A DNA stretch of 64,000 bases from Pelethousia sp034928145 (GTDB lineage: Bacteria > Bacillota > Clostridia > Christensenellales > CAG-138): NCBI GenBank assembly GCA_034928145.1, contig JAYFPE010000007.1, forward strand, positions 124,001 through 188,000, read 5' to 3'. The translations under genes and the position numbers were made by a program. A model generated the notes under the pieces. That model ran no database searches, was not told the origin of the DNA, and was given only the letters and a program-made list of their open reading frames with translations. This document shows positions 26,013 to 34,323 of the stretch, in pieces (position 1 is the first letter of the stretch; the number at the start of each line of letters is the position of its first letter).

Positions 26013-26981
26013 CTAGCGCGCGTTATAAAGCGTTTCCCGCAGCAATTCCGCATTGGCGGGGATGTCCGCCTGTAAATATTCGCCGTTGGGCCCGGCGGCT
26101 TCCCAGCTATCTGCAGCCGGCAGGATCAGGCTGGCGTATTCAATCTCTTCGGTTTTAAGAATCTCGTAGCCTAGGTCGCGCAGGGCGACTAAATCGAGGT
26201 TGGTATAAATGTTGCTGAAAACCAGGCTCAGCAGCGGCAGCATAGCCTCCTTGGTGGCCGTTTTGCGCATGTTGAAGATGGCGGAATGGATCAGCGCCAA
26301 GCTGCGGTCGAGGTTGCCCAGCGGGTTACGCCCGCTCATGCTATCCATGGCATGCACCAGGCTTTGCGTGCCGGTCAGGGTGACCGGGCCCGCGTGCAGG
26401 CCGCCCTCGCCAAGAGCAGCGTTGATATAATTGGCCTCGCTGCGCGTCAGCTGCGTTTGAATGCCGCCCAACAGGTCGATCATAGCCGCCAGCGAGTGGG
26501 TATCCGTGCAAGCGTAATTTTGCAAATCCAGCCCGAAGTTTTCGTTCATGGTATTGACCAGTAGGCCGGGCCCGCCCAATCCATAGGCTTCGGCCAGGCT
26601 TTTTTGGCCGTAACCTTCTACCTCTGCGAGCGTTTGGCCGGCCAGGGCGACAACGGTCAGCTTTTGATCAAAGGCGTTGAAGGAGGCGATGAAGACCATA
26701 TCCGCCTGGGCGTTCGCCTGGCCCTGCGGTTGGTTTTGCACGGTGATGAGAACGCTGGTGATGAACTTATCAATTTGATCCTGCGAATAGATCTCTACTT
26801 GGCTGCCACGCTCCCAGGGAGAACGCCAACCGGACATTTGGCCAATGCGGAAAAGCAGCACGCCGCCGGCGGCCAGCCCTGCCAGCGCAGCCGCTCCCAA
26901 GCAGCAGATGGCGCGGATAAGCCAGCGGCGCAGGGCTTCCGCTTTGCTTTCATTCGGCTGCTTATCGTGCTTCGCGTTCAA
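26013..26981 (-). CDS. LytR-CpsA-Psr (LCP) family protein
   Basis: Membrane-anchored protein with one N-terminal helix (~residues 20-45) and an extracellular LCP domain (~90-250). ADMVFIASFNAFDQKLTVVA and the later AMIDLLGGIQTQLTRSEANYIN are the recognisable parts. LCP enzymes transfer glycopolymers (teichoic acid, capsule) from lipid carriers to peptidoglycan. The usual RxRxxxxDxxR motif appears in degraded form (SGRNPLGNLDRS), so substrate or activity may differ. The ATG overlaps the stop of the upstream glycosidase gene by four bases (ATGA), so the two proteins are probably made together. Confidence 0.78.
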   Translation of the reverse strand: MNAKHDKQPNESKAEALRRWLIRAICCLGAAALAGLAAGGVLLFRIGQMSGWRSPWERGSQVEIYSQDQIDKFITSVLITVQNQPQGQANAQADMVFIASFNAFDQKLTVVALAGQTLAEVEGYGQKSLAEAYGLGGPGLLVNTMNENFGLDLQNYACTDTHSLAAMIDLLGGIQTQLTRSEANYINAALGEGGLHAGPVTLTGTQSLVHAMDSMSGRNPLGNLDRSLALIHSAIFNMRKTATKEAMLPLLSLVFSNIYTNLDLVALRDLGYEILKTEEIEYASLILPAADSWEAAGPNGEYLQADIPANAELLRETLYNAR

Positions 26982-28090
26982 CTTATATTGCCCTCCGGCG
27001 ATGCAGTCGGCTTCCGCGTGGGCGAAGGCGTGGGCGCGAACAGTTGATCGGGCGCCAGGTATTCACCGATCACCACCATGTCCAAGAGGTTGCGCGCTTC
27101 GCCCTTGCCTGAAGGCCGATTGATAATTTCGCCGTTAAAAGCCATGATGGCGCTGCCGCCGCCATCGAAATTGTAGGCTTCGGTGAGCCCCAGGCGAAGG
27201 GAAAGGTCAATCATTTCATCAAAATTCATGCCGATGGAATAGCCTTTTTTTCGTCCGTCGATCATCACGAGGCAGTAATGCCCAGGCTCATAATAACCAA
27301 CAATGCAGCGCGGGTTGCGGCCTTGGGCATTGACGTCCCCGGCGGCCTTGCCGCCGCGCACCAGCGTGGGCCCGAACTGCCAGCCCTGCCAAGGGCCATT
27401 TTTCATGGCGGCTTTGGTGCGGAAGGTATCAAATTCTTCTGTGACCATGCGCCCGTCGAAATACAATACGCAGGTGGACCGCTCGGGCCTGGGCGTGCCT
27501 TCCGGCAAGGGGATGTAGCCGGTCAGCGGATCCGGCGTGGGGGTGGGGCGCAGGTTGGCCTGGCGGTATAAGATGCCGTTACGGATTACCAGACCGCTGA
27601 GGAAATCCCCGTTCACGGCGAGGATGGCGTCGTTATTCTTGGCGATTGTCTCCGCGCTCTGGCGTTTGCCCTGGAATTTGCCGCTGGAGAAGGCCGTACG
27701 GAAACAATTGATGTTTCGCATCCAGATATCGGCCACATAGTAGGTCACGCCTTCCTCTTCGACCTTGGTCACGGCAATGCGCAATTCGTCGCTCTGGTAG
27801 CTGTAGTCGGCGTCCACGCCCGTATCATGATCGGGAAAGTGTACATTGGCGATATCCCCGGCTAAGGGGGCGCGGGTTGGGGCGGGGGTCGGCGTGGGGG
27901 TAGGCGAGGGGGAGGGCGTGGCCCGCAAAACGGGCACCGGGGTCGAGTGGGCGGAAAGAAGCAGGTTTTTCTGCTGCTCCCGATAGATCCGGCTCAGCAG
28001 GAGATCGGCATAGGCCACAGCAAAAACAACGAGCGCCAAAAAACCCGTTATCACCAAGAGCGTTGCGTTTTTGAACCTGCGGCGACCCAT
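26978..28090 (-). CDS. Membrane-anchored phosphodiester glycosidase family protein (NAGPA domain)
   Basis: One N-terminal helix (~residues 8-30) is followed by a Thr/Pro-rich extracellular spacer (~50-75) and a NAGPA/DUF2233 domain (~90-345). That domain has NDAILAVNGDFLSGLVIRNG, FGPTLVRGG, CLVMIDGRKKGYSIGMNFDE and YNFDGGGSAIM. The mammalian homologue removes GlcNAc from a GlcNAc-phosphodiester; bacterial members act on cell-wall or exopolymer phosphodiesters, mostly unassigned. The coupling to an LCP transferase suggests a role in making or trimming a surface glycopolymer. Its promoter is visible at 28160-28188. Confidence 0.85.
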   Translation of the reverse strand: MGRRRFKNATLLVITGFLALVVFAVAYADLLLSRIYREQQKNLLLSAHSTPVPVLRATPSPSPTPTPTPAPTRAPLAGDIANVHFPDHDTGVDADYSYQSDELRIAVTKVEEEGVTYYVADIWMRNINCFRTAFSSGKFQGKRQSAETIAKNNDAILAVNGDFLSGLVIRNGILYRQANLRPTPTPDPLTGYIPLPEGTPRPERSTCVLYFDGRMVTEEFDTFRTKAAMKNGPWQGWQFGPTLVRGGKAAGDVNAQGRNPRCIVGYYEPGHYCLVMIDGRKKGYSIGMNFDEMIDLSLRLGLTEAYNFDGGGSAIMAFNGEIINRPSGKGEARNLLDMVVIGEYLAPDQLFAPTPSPTRKPTASPEGNIS

Positions 28091-28148
28091 GCTTCCTCCG
28101 TTGCTTCCCGCGTGAAAGCCGCCTAAACAGGCGGCGGGGCGGGCGATA

Positions 28149-28188
28149 CAATTAAGAATATTGTATCCTTAATTGCTTGATGACACAA
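28149..28188 (-). promoter_or_regulatory. Promoter with overlapping inverted repeat for the glycosidase/LCP pair
   Basis: On the minus strand TTGTGT (28188-28183), 17 bp, TACAAT (28165-28160). An inverted repeat CAATTAAG (28149-28156) / CTTAATTG (28168-28175) brackets the -10 element and may be an operator. Confidence 0.55.
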
Positions 28189-28424
28189 GGTTTCTATACG
28201 ACAAAGAACGCCATTCCACAAATAGCCATTTCGTGCTGCCGGTGGCAGAAATGCCGGGTATCTGGGCCTTTTTGCGCCTGGCCGTCCAGCGCCGGCGGCA
28301 GATACCGGCTGCGGCGGAAACAATTGGCGGCCGCCTGCTTTCCCCAAGCCGGCGCGACTGGGGCATACGGCACGGGTGGACGCAAATAACGGGCAGAAAT
28401 TCTTGCTTTTCGCACGCCGCAGCC
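28189..28424. other. Gene-free part of the divergent intergenic region
   Basis: Between the two divergent promoters lie about 235 GC-rich bases. Short frames exist on both strands but none has a ribosome site or recognisable protein features. I see no riboswitch or repeat here. Confidence 0.5.
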
Positions 28425-28453
28425 TTGCTATACATAGAGAGGGATGTTATAAT
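28425..28453 (+). promoter_or_regulatory. Sigma-A promoter of the dehydrogenase complex operon
   Basis: TTGCTA (28425-28430), 17 bp, TATAAT (28448-28453), 54 bases ahead of the E2 start codon. Confidence 0.75.
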
Positions 28454-28506
28454 ACAACAAAATAACATTGCTTAATATCAAATAGGGGGGCAATAGGAGG
28501 ATCGTT

Positions 28507-29826
28507 ATGGCAACCGCAGTCATTATGCCCAGGCAAGGGCAATCTGTCGAAAGCTGCATCATCGGCGAATGGTATAAAAAGGTCGGTGATCGGGTGGAGG
28601 AAGGCGAACTGCTCTTTTCTTACGAAACGGATAAATCCGCCTTTGAGGAGCCGGCCAAGCTGGGGGGCACGCTGCTGGCCATATTTTACGGCGTGAACGA
28701 TGATGTGCCCTGCCTCGAAACCGTGGCTGTGATCGGCGAGCCGGGCGAGGATTACACGCATCTTGCGCCCCGGGGAAGCACACCTGCGCAGGGGACACCT
28801 GCGTATGCTCCTGCGGCAAGCGAACCGGCGGCGGAGCCTATAGCCGCGGCGGCAGCGCCCGCAAGCGCCGGGGCGGCCGAAAGGGGCATATCCCCCAGGG
28901 CAAGGCAGGCTGCACAGCGGCTCCGGGTAGACCCTGGGGCGGCTCCGGCCAGCGGTCCCCACGGCCGCGTCATTGAACGGGATATGCTGGCCTTGGCTAA
29001 GGAGGGCCGCACCGGCATGGGCCTGGGCGGCAGGCTGACAGAAGCGGACAAGGCTATGGCTGCTGTTGAAGCCGCGCCCGCGGCCGCTGCAGCGTCAGCG
29101 GCTATGCCATCCCCGTCAACCCCTGCTGTGGCTGAATATGAGGACGTGAAGCTGACGAACATCCGCAAAGTGATCGCCAAATCCATGCAGCAGAGCCTTT
29201 CTACCACGGCCCAGCTTACGCATACCTCCTCCTTTGACGCCACGGCCATATTGGCCCTGCGCAAGCAGCTCAAGGCTGCCGGGGAGAAGATGGCCGTGCC
29301 CAATATCACCCTTAACGACATCCTGCTCTTTGCGGTTTCTCGCGTGCTGCCTAAGCACCCGGATTTGAACGCGCACTTTTTTGATGATCGAATCCGCCGC
29401 TTCAAGGGCGTGCATCTGGGCGTGGCCGTGGATACCCCCCGGGGCCTGATGGTGCCCACCCTCTTCCATGCGGATCAAAAGAGCCTTTCGCAGATTGCCG
29501 CCGAGGCCAAGGCGTTGGCCGCGGCCTGCCAGGATGGCTCCATCAATCCCGATTTATTGCAGGGCGCATCCTTTACTGTCAGCAACCTGGGCGCGCTGGG
29601 CGTGGAGCATTTCACGCCGGTAATCAACCCGCCGCAAGCGGGCATATTGGGCGTAAACTGCATCATCGAGCGGGTGCGTACCGTGGAGGGGCAGCTCACC
29701 GCCTACCCGGCCATGGGCCTTTCCCTCACCTACGACCACCGCGCATTGGATGGCGCGCCTGCCTCCCGCTTTTTGCAGGAGCTGTGCACGGCCCTCGAAA
29801 ACTTCAACGCGCTGCTCATCGGCTAA
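28507..29826 (+). CDS. Dihydrolipoamide acyltransferase (E2) of a 2-oxoacid/acetoin dehydrogenase complex
   Basis: Core enzyme of the complex. It has one lipoyl domain (residues 1-78, lipoylated Lys43 in YETDKSAFE), an Ala/Pro linker, a peripheral-subunit-binding domain (ISPRARQAAQRLRVD, ~130-165), a second Ala-rich linker and the acyltransferase domain (~215-439). The active-site DHRALDG has His411 and Asp415. The length of 439 residues is normal. GGAGG precedes the ATG. It heads the cluster, ahead of E3 and the fused E1, an unusual order since E1 commonly comes first. The acyl substrate (acetyl from pyruvate or acetoin, or branched-chain) cannot be settled by eye. Confidence 0.9.
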   Translation: MATAVIMPRQGQSVESCIIGEWYKKVGDRVEEGELLFSYETDKSAFEEPAKLGGTLLAIFYGVNDDVPCLETVAVIGEPGEDYTHLAPRGSTPAQGTPAYAPAASEPAAEPIAAAAAPASAGAAERGISPRARQAAQRLRVDPGAAPASGPHGRVIERDMLALAKEGRTGMGLGGRLTEADKAMAAVEAAPAAAAASAAMPSPSTPAVAEYEDVKLTNIRKVIAKSMQQSLSTTAQLTHTSSFDATAILALRKQLKAAGEKMAVPNITLNDILLFAVSRVLPKHPDLNAHFFDDRIRRFKGVHLGVAVDTPRGLMVPTLFHADQKSLSQIAAEAKALAAACQDGSINPDLLQGASFTVSNLGALGVEHFTPVINPPQAGILGVNCIIERVRTVEGQLTAYPAMGLSLTYDHRALDGAPASRFLQELCTALENFNALLIG

Positions 29827-29838
29827 AAGGAGGCGGCT

Positions 29839-31203
29839 ATGGTATATGATCTGATCGTGCTGGGCGGCGGCCCGGCCGGGTACCTCGCAAGCGAGCGGGC
29901 GGGCCACGCGGGGATGAAAGTCCTATGCATCGAAGAGCGGGCCTTTGGCGGCGTATGCCTCAACGAGGGCTGTGTGCCCACCAAAACATTGCTCTACAGC
30001 GCCAAGCTTTACGACGGCGCGGCCCATGGCGAGAAATATGGCGTCAAGGCCGAGGGGCTGGCCATCGACCATGCCAAGGTGATCGCCCGCAAGGATAAGG
30101 TTGTGCGCACGCTGGTGGCGGGCGTGCAGGCTGCGCTCAAGGCCAACGGCGTGGAAACCGTGAAGGCGCGGGGCCGCATCACCGGCCGCAATGCCCAGGG
30201 CTATACCGTGGAAGCGGGCGATGAAACGTATACCGCGAAACGTTTGCTGATCGCCACCGGCTCCTCGGCTGCGGTTCCGCCCATCTCCGGCCTGAAAGCC
30301 GGCATGGAATCAGGCTTCGTACTGACCAACCGGGAGATCCTGGCCATGAAGGAGCCGCCCGAGCGCCTCACCGTGATCGGCGGCGGGGTCATCGGCCTGG
30401 AGATGGCGGCTTACTTTAATTCTATCGGCGCCAAGGTGACGGTGGTGGAGATGCTGGATCATATCGCCGGGGAGAACGATCCGGACCTGGTGGCCATATT
30501 GCAAAAGAATTATGAGAAGAAGGGCGTGGAATTCATCCTCTGTGCCAAGGTGACTGAGGTCAAAGCCGGAACCGTCTACTATGAAAAGGATGGCCAGGCA
30601 GCGCAAATCCCGGCGGATAAGGTGCTGCTTTCCATCGGCCGCAGGCCCAACACGGCGGATATTGGCCTCGAAGCCATCGGCGTGCTCACCGAGCGGGGGG
30701 CCATCGTAACGGATAGCCGCCTGCGCACCAACCAGCCCGAGGTCTATGCGGCCGGGGATGTAAACGGCCGTTCCATGCTGGCCCACACCGCCTACCGCGA
30801 GGCCGAGGTGGCCGTGAATACCATGCTCGGCAAGCGGGATACCATGCGTTATACAGCCATCCCCGGCGTGGTTTATACAAACCCCGAACTTGCCTCCGTG
30901 GGCGAGACCGAATATACGGCTGCGGCCAAAGGCCTGGACGCGCGGGCCGTGAAGCTGCCCATGCAGTATTCCGGCCGCTATGTGGCCGAGAACGAAGGCG
31001 GCAACGGCATATTCAAGCTGGTGGTAGATAACCGGCGCAACACCATCTTAGGGGCCCAGGCCCTATGCAACTATGCCAGCGAATTCATCGTGACCGTGGG
31101 GACTTTCATCGAGCTGGAAATGACCCTTGATGAGATCAAAGAGATCGTTTTCCCGCACCCCACCGTGGGCGAGGTCATCCGCGAAGCCGTATTCCAAGCA
31201 TGA
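29839..31203 (+). CDS. lpdA: Dihydrolipoamide dehydrogenase (E3)
   Basis: Flavoprotein that reoxidises the lipoyl arm and passes electrons to NAD+. N-terminal FAD-binding LIVLGGGPAGYLAS, redox-active Cys40 and Cys45 in GGVCLNEGCVPTK, NAD-binding VIGGGVIGLEMAAYF, the second FAD motif VYAAGDVNG, and the C-terminal active-site HPTVGE. The 454-residue length is normal and everything needed for catalysis is present. It starts 12 bases after the E2 stop with AAAGGAGG and is followed by fused E1. Confidence 0.95.
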   Translation: MVYDLIVLGGGPAGYLASERAGHAGMKVLCIEERAFGGVCLNEGCVPTKTLLYSAKLYDGAAHGEKYGVKAEGLAIDHAKVIARKDKVVRTLVAGVQAALKANGVETVKARGRITGRNAQGYTVEAGDETYTAKRLLIATGSSAAVPPISGLKAGMESGFVLTNREILAMKEPPERLTVIGGGVIGLEMAAYFNSIGAKVTVVEMLDHIAGENDPDLVAILQKNYEKKGVEFILCAKVTEVKAGTVYYEKDGQAAQIPADKVLLSIGRRPNTADIGLEAIGVLTERGAIVTDSRLRTNQPEVYAAGDVNGRSMLAHTAYREAEVAVNTMLGKRDTMRYTAIPGVVYTNPELASVGETEYTAAAKGLDARAVKLPMQYSGRYVAENEGGNGIFKLVVDNRRNTILGAQALCNYASEFIVTVGTFIELEMTLDEIKEIVFPHPTVGEVIREAVFQA

Positions 31204-31315
31204 TACGAATTCGCGCTTAATTCCGAAAAAGCTCCTCACCGCTATACAATGTTGCATCGCTCATCCGTATGAAACGCGCAATCAAGCCGCATCAATCAAA
31301 ATAAGGAGAAAGATC

Positions 31316-33781
31316 ATGTCCAAATCGTTGTTTATAGACCCGCGGGCCGTGCGCGCGCCCGGCTCCATCACCTTCCCCGCGATCCCGGGGAACCAATACC
31401 CAAAGACCGTAGCGGATGAAAAGGCGAATTTCACCAAGGCTGAGTTCCTTAATATCTACCGGGATATGTGCTACATCCGGGAATTCGAGACTATGCTCAA
31501 CCTCATCAAGACCACCGGGGAATACCAGGGCACGGCCTATAACCACCCCGGCCCGGCCCACTTAGGCATCGGCCAGGAGGCGGCCTATGTGGGCGCGGCC
31601 TATTATCTCACGCCGGAGGATTATACCTTCGGTTCCCACCGCAGCCATGGCGAAATCCTGGCCAAAGGTCTGCGCTCCATCGAGGTGATGGAGGAGAGCG
31701 CCTTGCAAAAGGTGATGGAGGATTTCTTCGGCGGCAAGACCTACGGTGTGGTTAAGGATGGCTCCAAACCGATTCGTGAGCAGGGCGTTGACTTTTTGCT
31801 CTATGGTATGATGTGCGAAACTTTTGCCAGGGAGAACGGCTTCAACAAGGGCCTGGGCGGCTCTATGCACGCCTTCTTTACCCCGCTGGGCATTTATCCC
31901 AACAACGCCATCGTGGGCGGAAGTGGCACCATCTCCGTAGGCGCGGCGCTCTATAAGCTATGCAACGATAAGGCGGGCGTGGTCGTGTGCAACATCGGCG
32001 ACGGCGCCATTGCCTGCGGCCCCGTGTGGGAGGGCTTCATGATGGCCACAATGGACCAGATCAAGCGTCTCTGGCCCGCGGGCAAGCGCGCCCTGCCCAT
32101 CATCTTCAACATCAACGATAATTTCTACGGCATGGGCGGCCAGACCCGGGGCGAGACCATGGGCTACGATATGGTGGCCCGCATCGCCGCCGGCATGGAG
32201 CCGGGCGCTTTGCACGCCGAGCGGGTGGATGGCTACAACCCCCTGGCCGTGATCGACGCCTACGCCCGCAAGCTGCCCGTAGCCAAGGCCGAGGGCCCGG
32301 TGCTGCTGGATGTGGTGACCTACCGCATCAGCGGCCACAGCCCCTCCGATTCTTCCAGCTACCGTACCAAGGAGGAGATCGAAGCCTGGGAGGACCAGGA
32401 TTCCATCCGCGCATTTGGCGCGCAGCTGGTGGAGGCCGGGGTCTGCGGCGAGAATGAGCTGGATGCCATCCGGCAAAAGGTGGCTGCGGATATGCTGCGC
32501 AACCTGAAGCTTTCTATTGACGACACGGTATCCCCCCGCATCGATATCTTTGGCGGCGAAAAGGATTTCATCGGTGATTTGATGTTCTCCAACCAGGCCA
32601 TCCGCTCTATGGATACGAGCAGGCCCAGCGAAATGCTCCTGCCCAAGGAGGAATGCCCCCGCATGCAGCAGATCGCCAAGAAGAGCCGCTTTGCTTTCGA
32701 CGAAGCCGGCAAGCCCGTAGCCAAGGCCCGCGTATATCAATACCGCGACGCCATCGCAGAGCCCATTATCAACAAATATTATGAAGACCCCACGCTCGTT
32801 AGCTTTGGCGAGGATGTGCGTGATTGGGGCGGCGCGTTCGCCGTCTATCGCGGCATGACCGAGGCCGTGCCCTACCACCGCCTTTTCAACAGCCCCATCG
32901 CCGAGGCGGCCATCGTGGGCGCCGCGGTGGGCTATGGCATGAGCGGCGGCCGGGCCGTGGCCGAGCTCATGTATTGCGATTTTCTGGGGCGTGCCGGTGA
33001 CGAGGTGTTCAACCAGCTCTCTAAATGGCAGGCCATGAGCGCGGGCATGCTCAAGATGCCCGTGGTGCTGCGTTTGAGCGTAGGCTCCAAATACGGCGCG
33101 CAGCACAGCCAGGATTGGAGCGCCCTCTGCGCCCATATACCGGGCCTCAAGGTGGTTTTTCCGGCCACGCCCTATGACGCGAAGGGCCTGATGCAAGCCG
33201 CCCTCAATGGAACCGACCCGGTGATTTTCCTGGAGAGCCAGCGCATTTACGATGTGGCCGAGCAATTCCACCAGGGCGGCGTGCCAATGGAGGAATACGA
33301 AATCCCCTTCGGCGCGCCGGATATCAAGCGCGCCGGCAGCGACGTAAGCATCCTCTCCATTGGCGCAACGCTTTACCGCGCCCTGGAGGCTGCGGATATC
33401 CTGCAAGAAAAGTACGGCATAAGCGCAGAGGTGATCGACGCGCGCTCCATCGTGCCCTTCGACTATACGCTGGTGATGGAATCCGTAAAGAAGACCGGCC
33501 GCATCCTCATCACGGGCGACGCCTGCGAGCGCAACAGCTTCATGCGCAACCTCGCTTCCAACATCACCGAGCTCTGCTTCGACGACCTGGACGCGCCGCC
33601 GGTGGTGGTAGGGGCCAAGAACTGGATCACTCCCGCCCATGAGCTGGAGAACGCCTTCTTCCCGCAGCCCGCCTGGATGGTGGACGCGATCCACCAGCGC
33701 ATTCTTCCCCTCCCCGGCCACGTGTGCGGCCACAACTGCACGGAGCTCGAGCAGGTGCGGGAAAACAAGCGCGGCATTTAA
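31316..33781 (+). CDS. Fused alpha/beta E1 thiamine-diphosphate dehydrogenase component
   Basis: A single chain of 821 residues joins the two E1 subunits that are usually separate. The alpha part (~1-470) has the ThDP motif from IGDGAIACG (~226) to NINDNF (~265), plus HRSHGEILAKG. The beta part (from YQYRDAIAEPIINKYYEDP, ~474) has FGEDVRDWGGAFAVYRGMTE, FNSPIAEAAIVGAAVGYGM and the C-terminal transketolase fold. The real start is the ATG at 31316 after AAGGAGA; an open frame reaching back to 31127 overlaps the E3 gene and is not used. Fused E1 chains occur in Clostridia complexes for acetoin, pyruvate or branched 2-oxoacids; I cannot choose among them. Confidence 0.88.
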   Translation: MSKSLFIDPRAVRAPGSITFPAIPGNQYPKTVADEKANFTKAEFLNIYRDMCYIREFETMLNLIKTTGEYQGTAYNHPGPAHLGIGQEAAYVGAAYYLTPEDYTFGSHRSHGEILAKGLRSIEVMEESALQKVMEDFFGGKTYGVVKDGSKPIREQGVDFLLYGMMCETFARENGFNKGLGGSMHAFFTPLGIYPNNAIVGGSGTISVGAALYKLCNDKAGVVVCNIGDGAIACGPVWEGFMMATMDQIKRLWPAGKRALPIIFNINDNFYGMGGQTRGETMGYDMVARIAAGMEPGALHAERVDGYNPLAVIDAYARKLPVAKAEGPVLLDVVTYRISGHSPSDSSSYRTKEEIEAWEDQDSIRAFGAQLVEAGVCGENELDAIRQKVAADMLRNLKLSIDDTVSPRIDIFGGEKDFIGDLMFSNQAIRSMDTSRPSEMLLPKEECPRMQQIAKKSRFAFDEAGKPVAKARVYQYRDAIAEPIINKYYEDPTLVSFGEDVRDWGGAFAVYRGMTEAVPYHRLFNSPIAEAAIVGAAVGYGMSGGRAVAELMYCDFLGRAGDEVFNQLSKWQAMSAGMLKMPVVLRLSVGSKYGAQHSQDWSALCAHIPGLKVVFPATPYDAKGLMQAALNGTDPVIFLESQRIYDVAEQFHQGGVPMEEYEIPFGAPDIKRAGSDVSILSIGATLYRALEAADILQEKYGISAEVIDARSIVPFDYTLVMESVKKTGRILITGDACERNSFMRNLASNITELCFDDLDAPPVVVGAKNWITPAHELENAFFPQPAWMVDAIHQRILPLPGHVCGHNCTELEQVRENKRGI

Positions 33782-33788
33782 CCCTCAA

Positions 33789-34182
33789 ACACGCAAAGGC
33801 CCCGGGGGTTCGGGGGCCGTTCACAGTTCGCAATCGTCGCAACGCTCCCAACATGTCGCGTTGCTCCCTTGCTCACTGGGCTTCCGCCTCGCTTGATCCG
33901 CCACAGGCGGCGCCTGGCTCCGCCCCCCGGAGGCTTTATTCGCCGCCGGCGAACAAGGTGAATTGCCGCAAAGCGGCAAGAGAGGATGCCCTGGGGCACA
34001 GGTGCGGTGGCGGCGAAAAGCCTTGCGTGGCAAGGGCTTCCCCGCAGGGTTTGATGACGCGTCCTTAATATGCCGCCTTCGGCGATATCCGTTGCACCCG
34101 GAGGGTATGCCCACAGGCACAAGCAAACCCTGTAAGCTCGAAGAAGTGGTCACGGCCATTTTTTGACACGCAAAGGCCCCGG
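33789..34182. repeat. Hairpin-rich non-coding island flanked by a 17-bp direct repeat
   Basis: ACACGCAAAGGCCCCGG occurs at 33789-33805 and again at 34166-34182. Between the copies are many short GC-rich inverted repeats (such as CCGCCACAGGCGG and GCCGCAAAGCGGC). No open frame with a ribosome site or familiar protein is present. Each flanking copy forms one arm of a terminator-like hairpin. The 541-base gap could be an inserted element, an unrecognised structured RNA, or a decayed repeat. Confidence 0.5.
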
Positions 34183-34206
34183 CGCATGCGATACGCGCCG
34201 GGGCCT
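34174..34206. terminator. Strong hairpin terminator
   Basis: AGGCCCCGGCGC / GCGCCGGGGCCT, a perfect 12-bp stem with a 9-base loop between convergent genes (E1 on +, the DeoR regulator on -). Confidence 0.75.
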
Positions 34207-34323
34207 GTTCTTGTCAGGTAAGGCGGAGCGGGATGCCCTGAGCTGGTCTTTTAACGCAATAAATGGCGAAGGGGCTTAGGCCCCGTCACGAACGCCGAAC
34301 CTTGGGCCTCCGTCTGCGTAAAA

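Noticed and set aside
28173..28475. 100-residue + strand frame in the divergent promoter region
   Set aside because: It has no ribosome site, runs through the dehydrogenase promoter, and an equally long frame exists on the other strand.
31958..33733. 591-residue open frame antisense to the fused E1 gene
   Set aside because: It mirrors a clearly conserved gene in a GC-rich sequence, has no ribosome site, and its His/Gly/Ala-rich product matches no family. Similar long antisense frames (4481-5692, 5906-7027, 39640-41124, 45679-47016) were rejected for the same reason.
33821..34166. Short frames inside the hairpin-rich island (both strands)
   Set aside because: They are Arg/Pro-rich with no ribosome site and shared by overlapping frames, typical of spurious translation of palindromic DNA.
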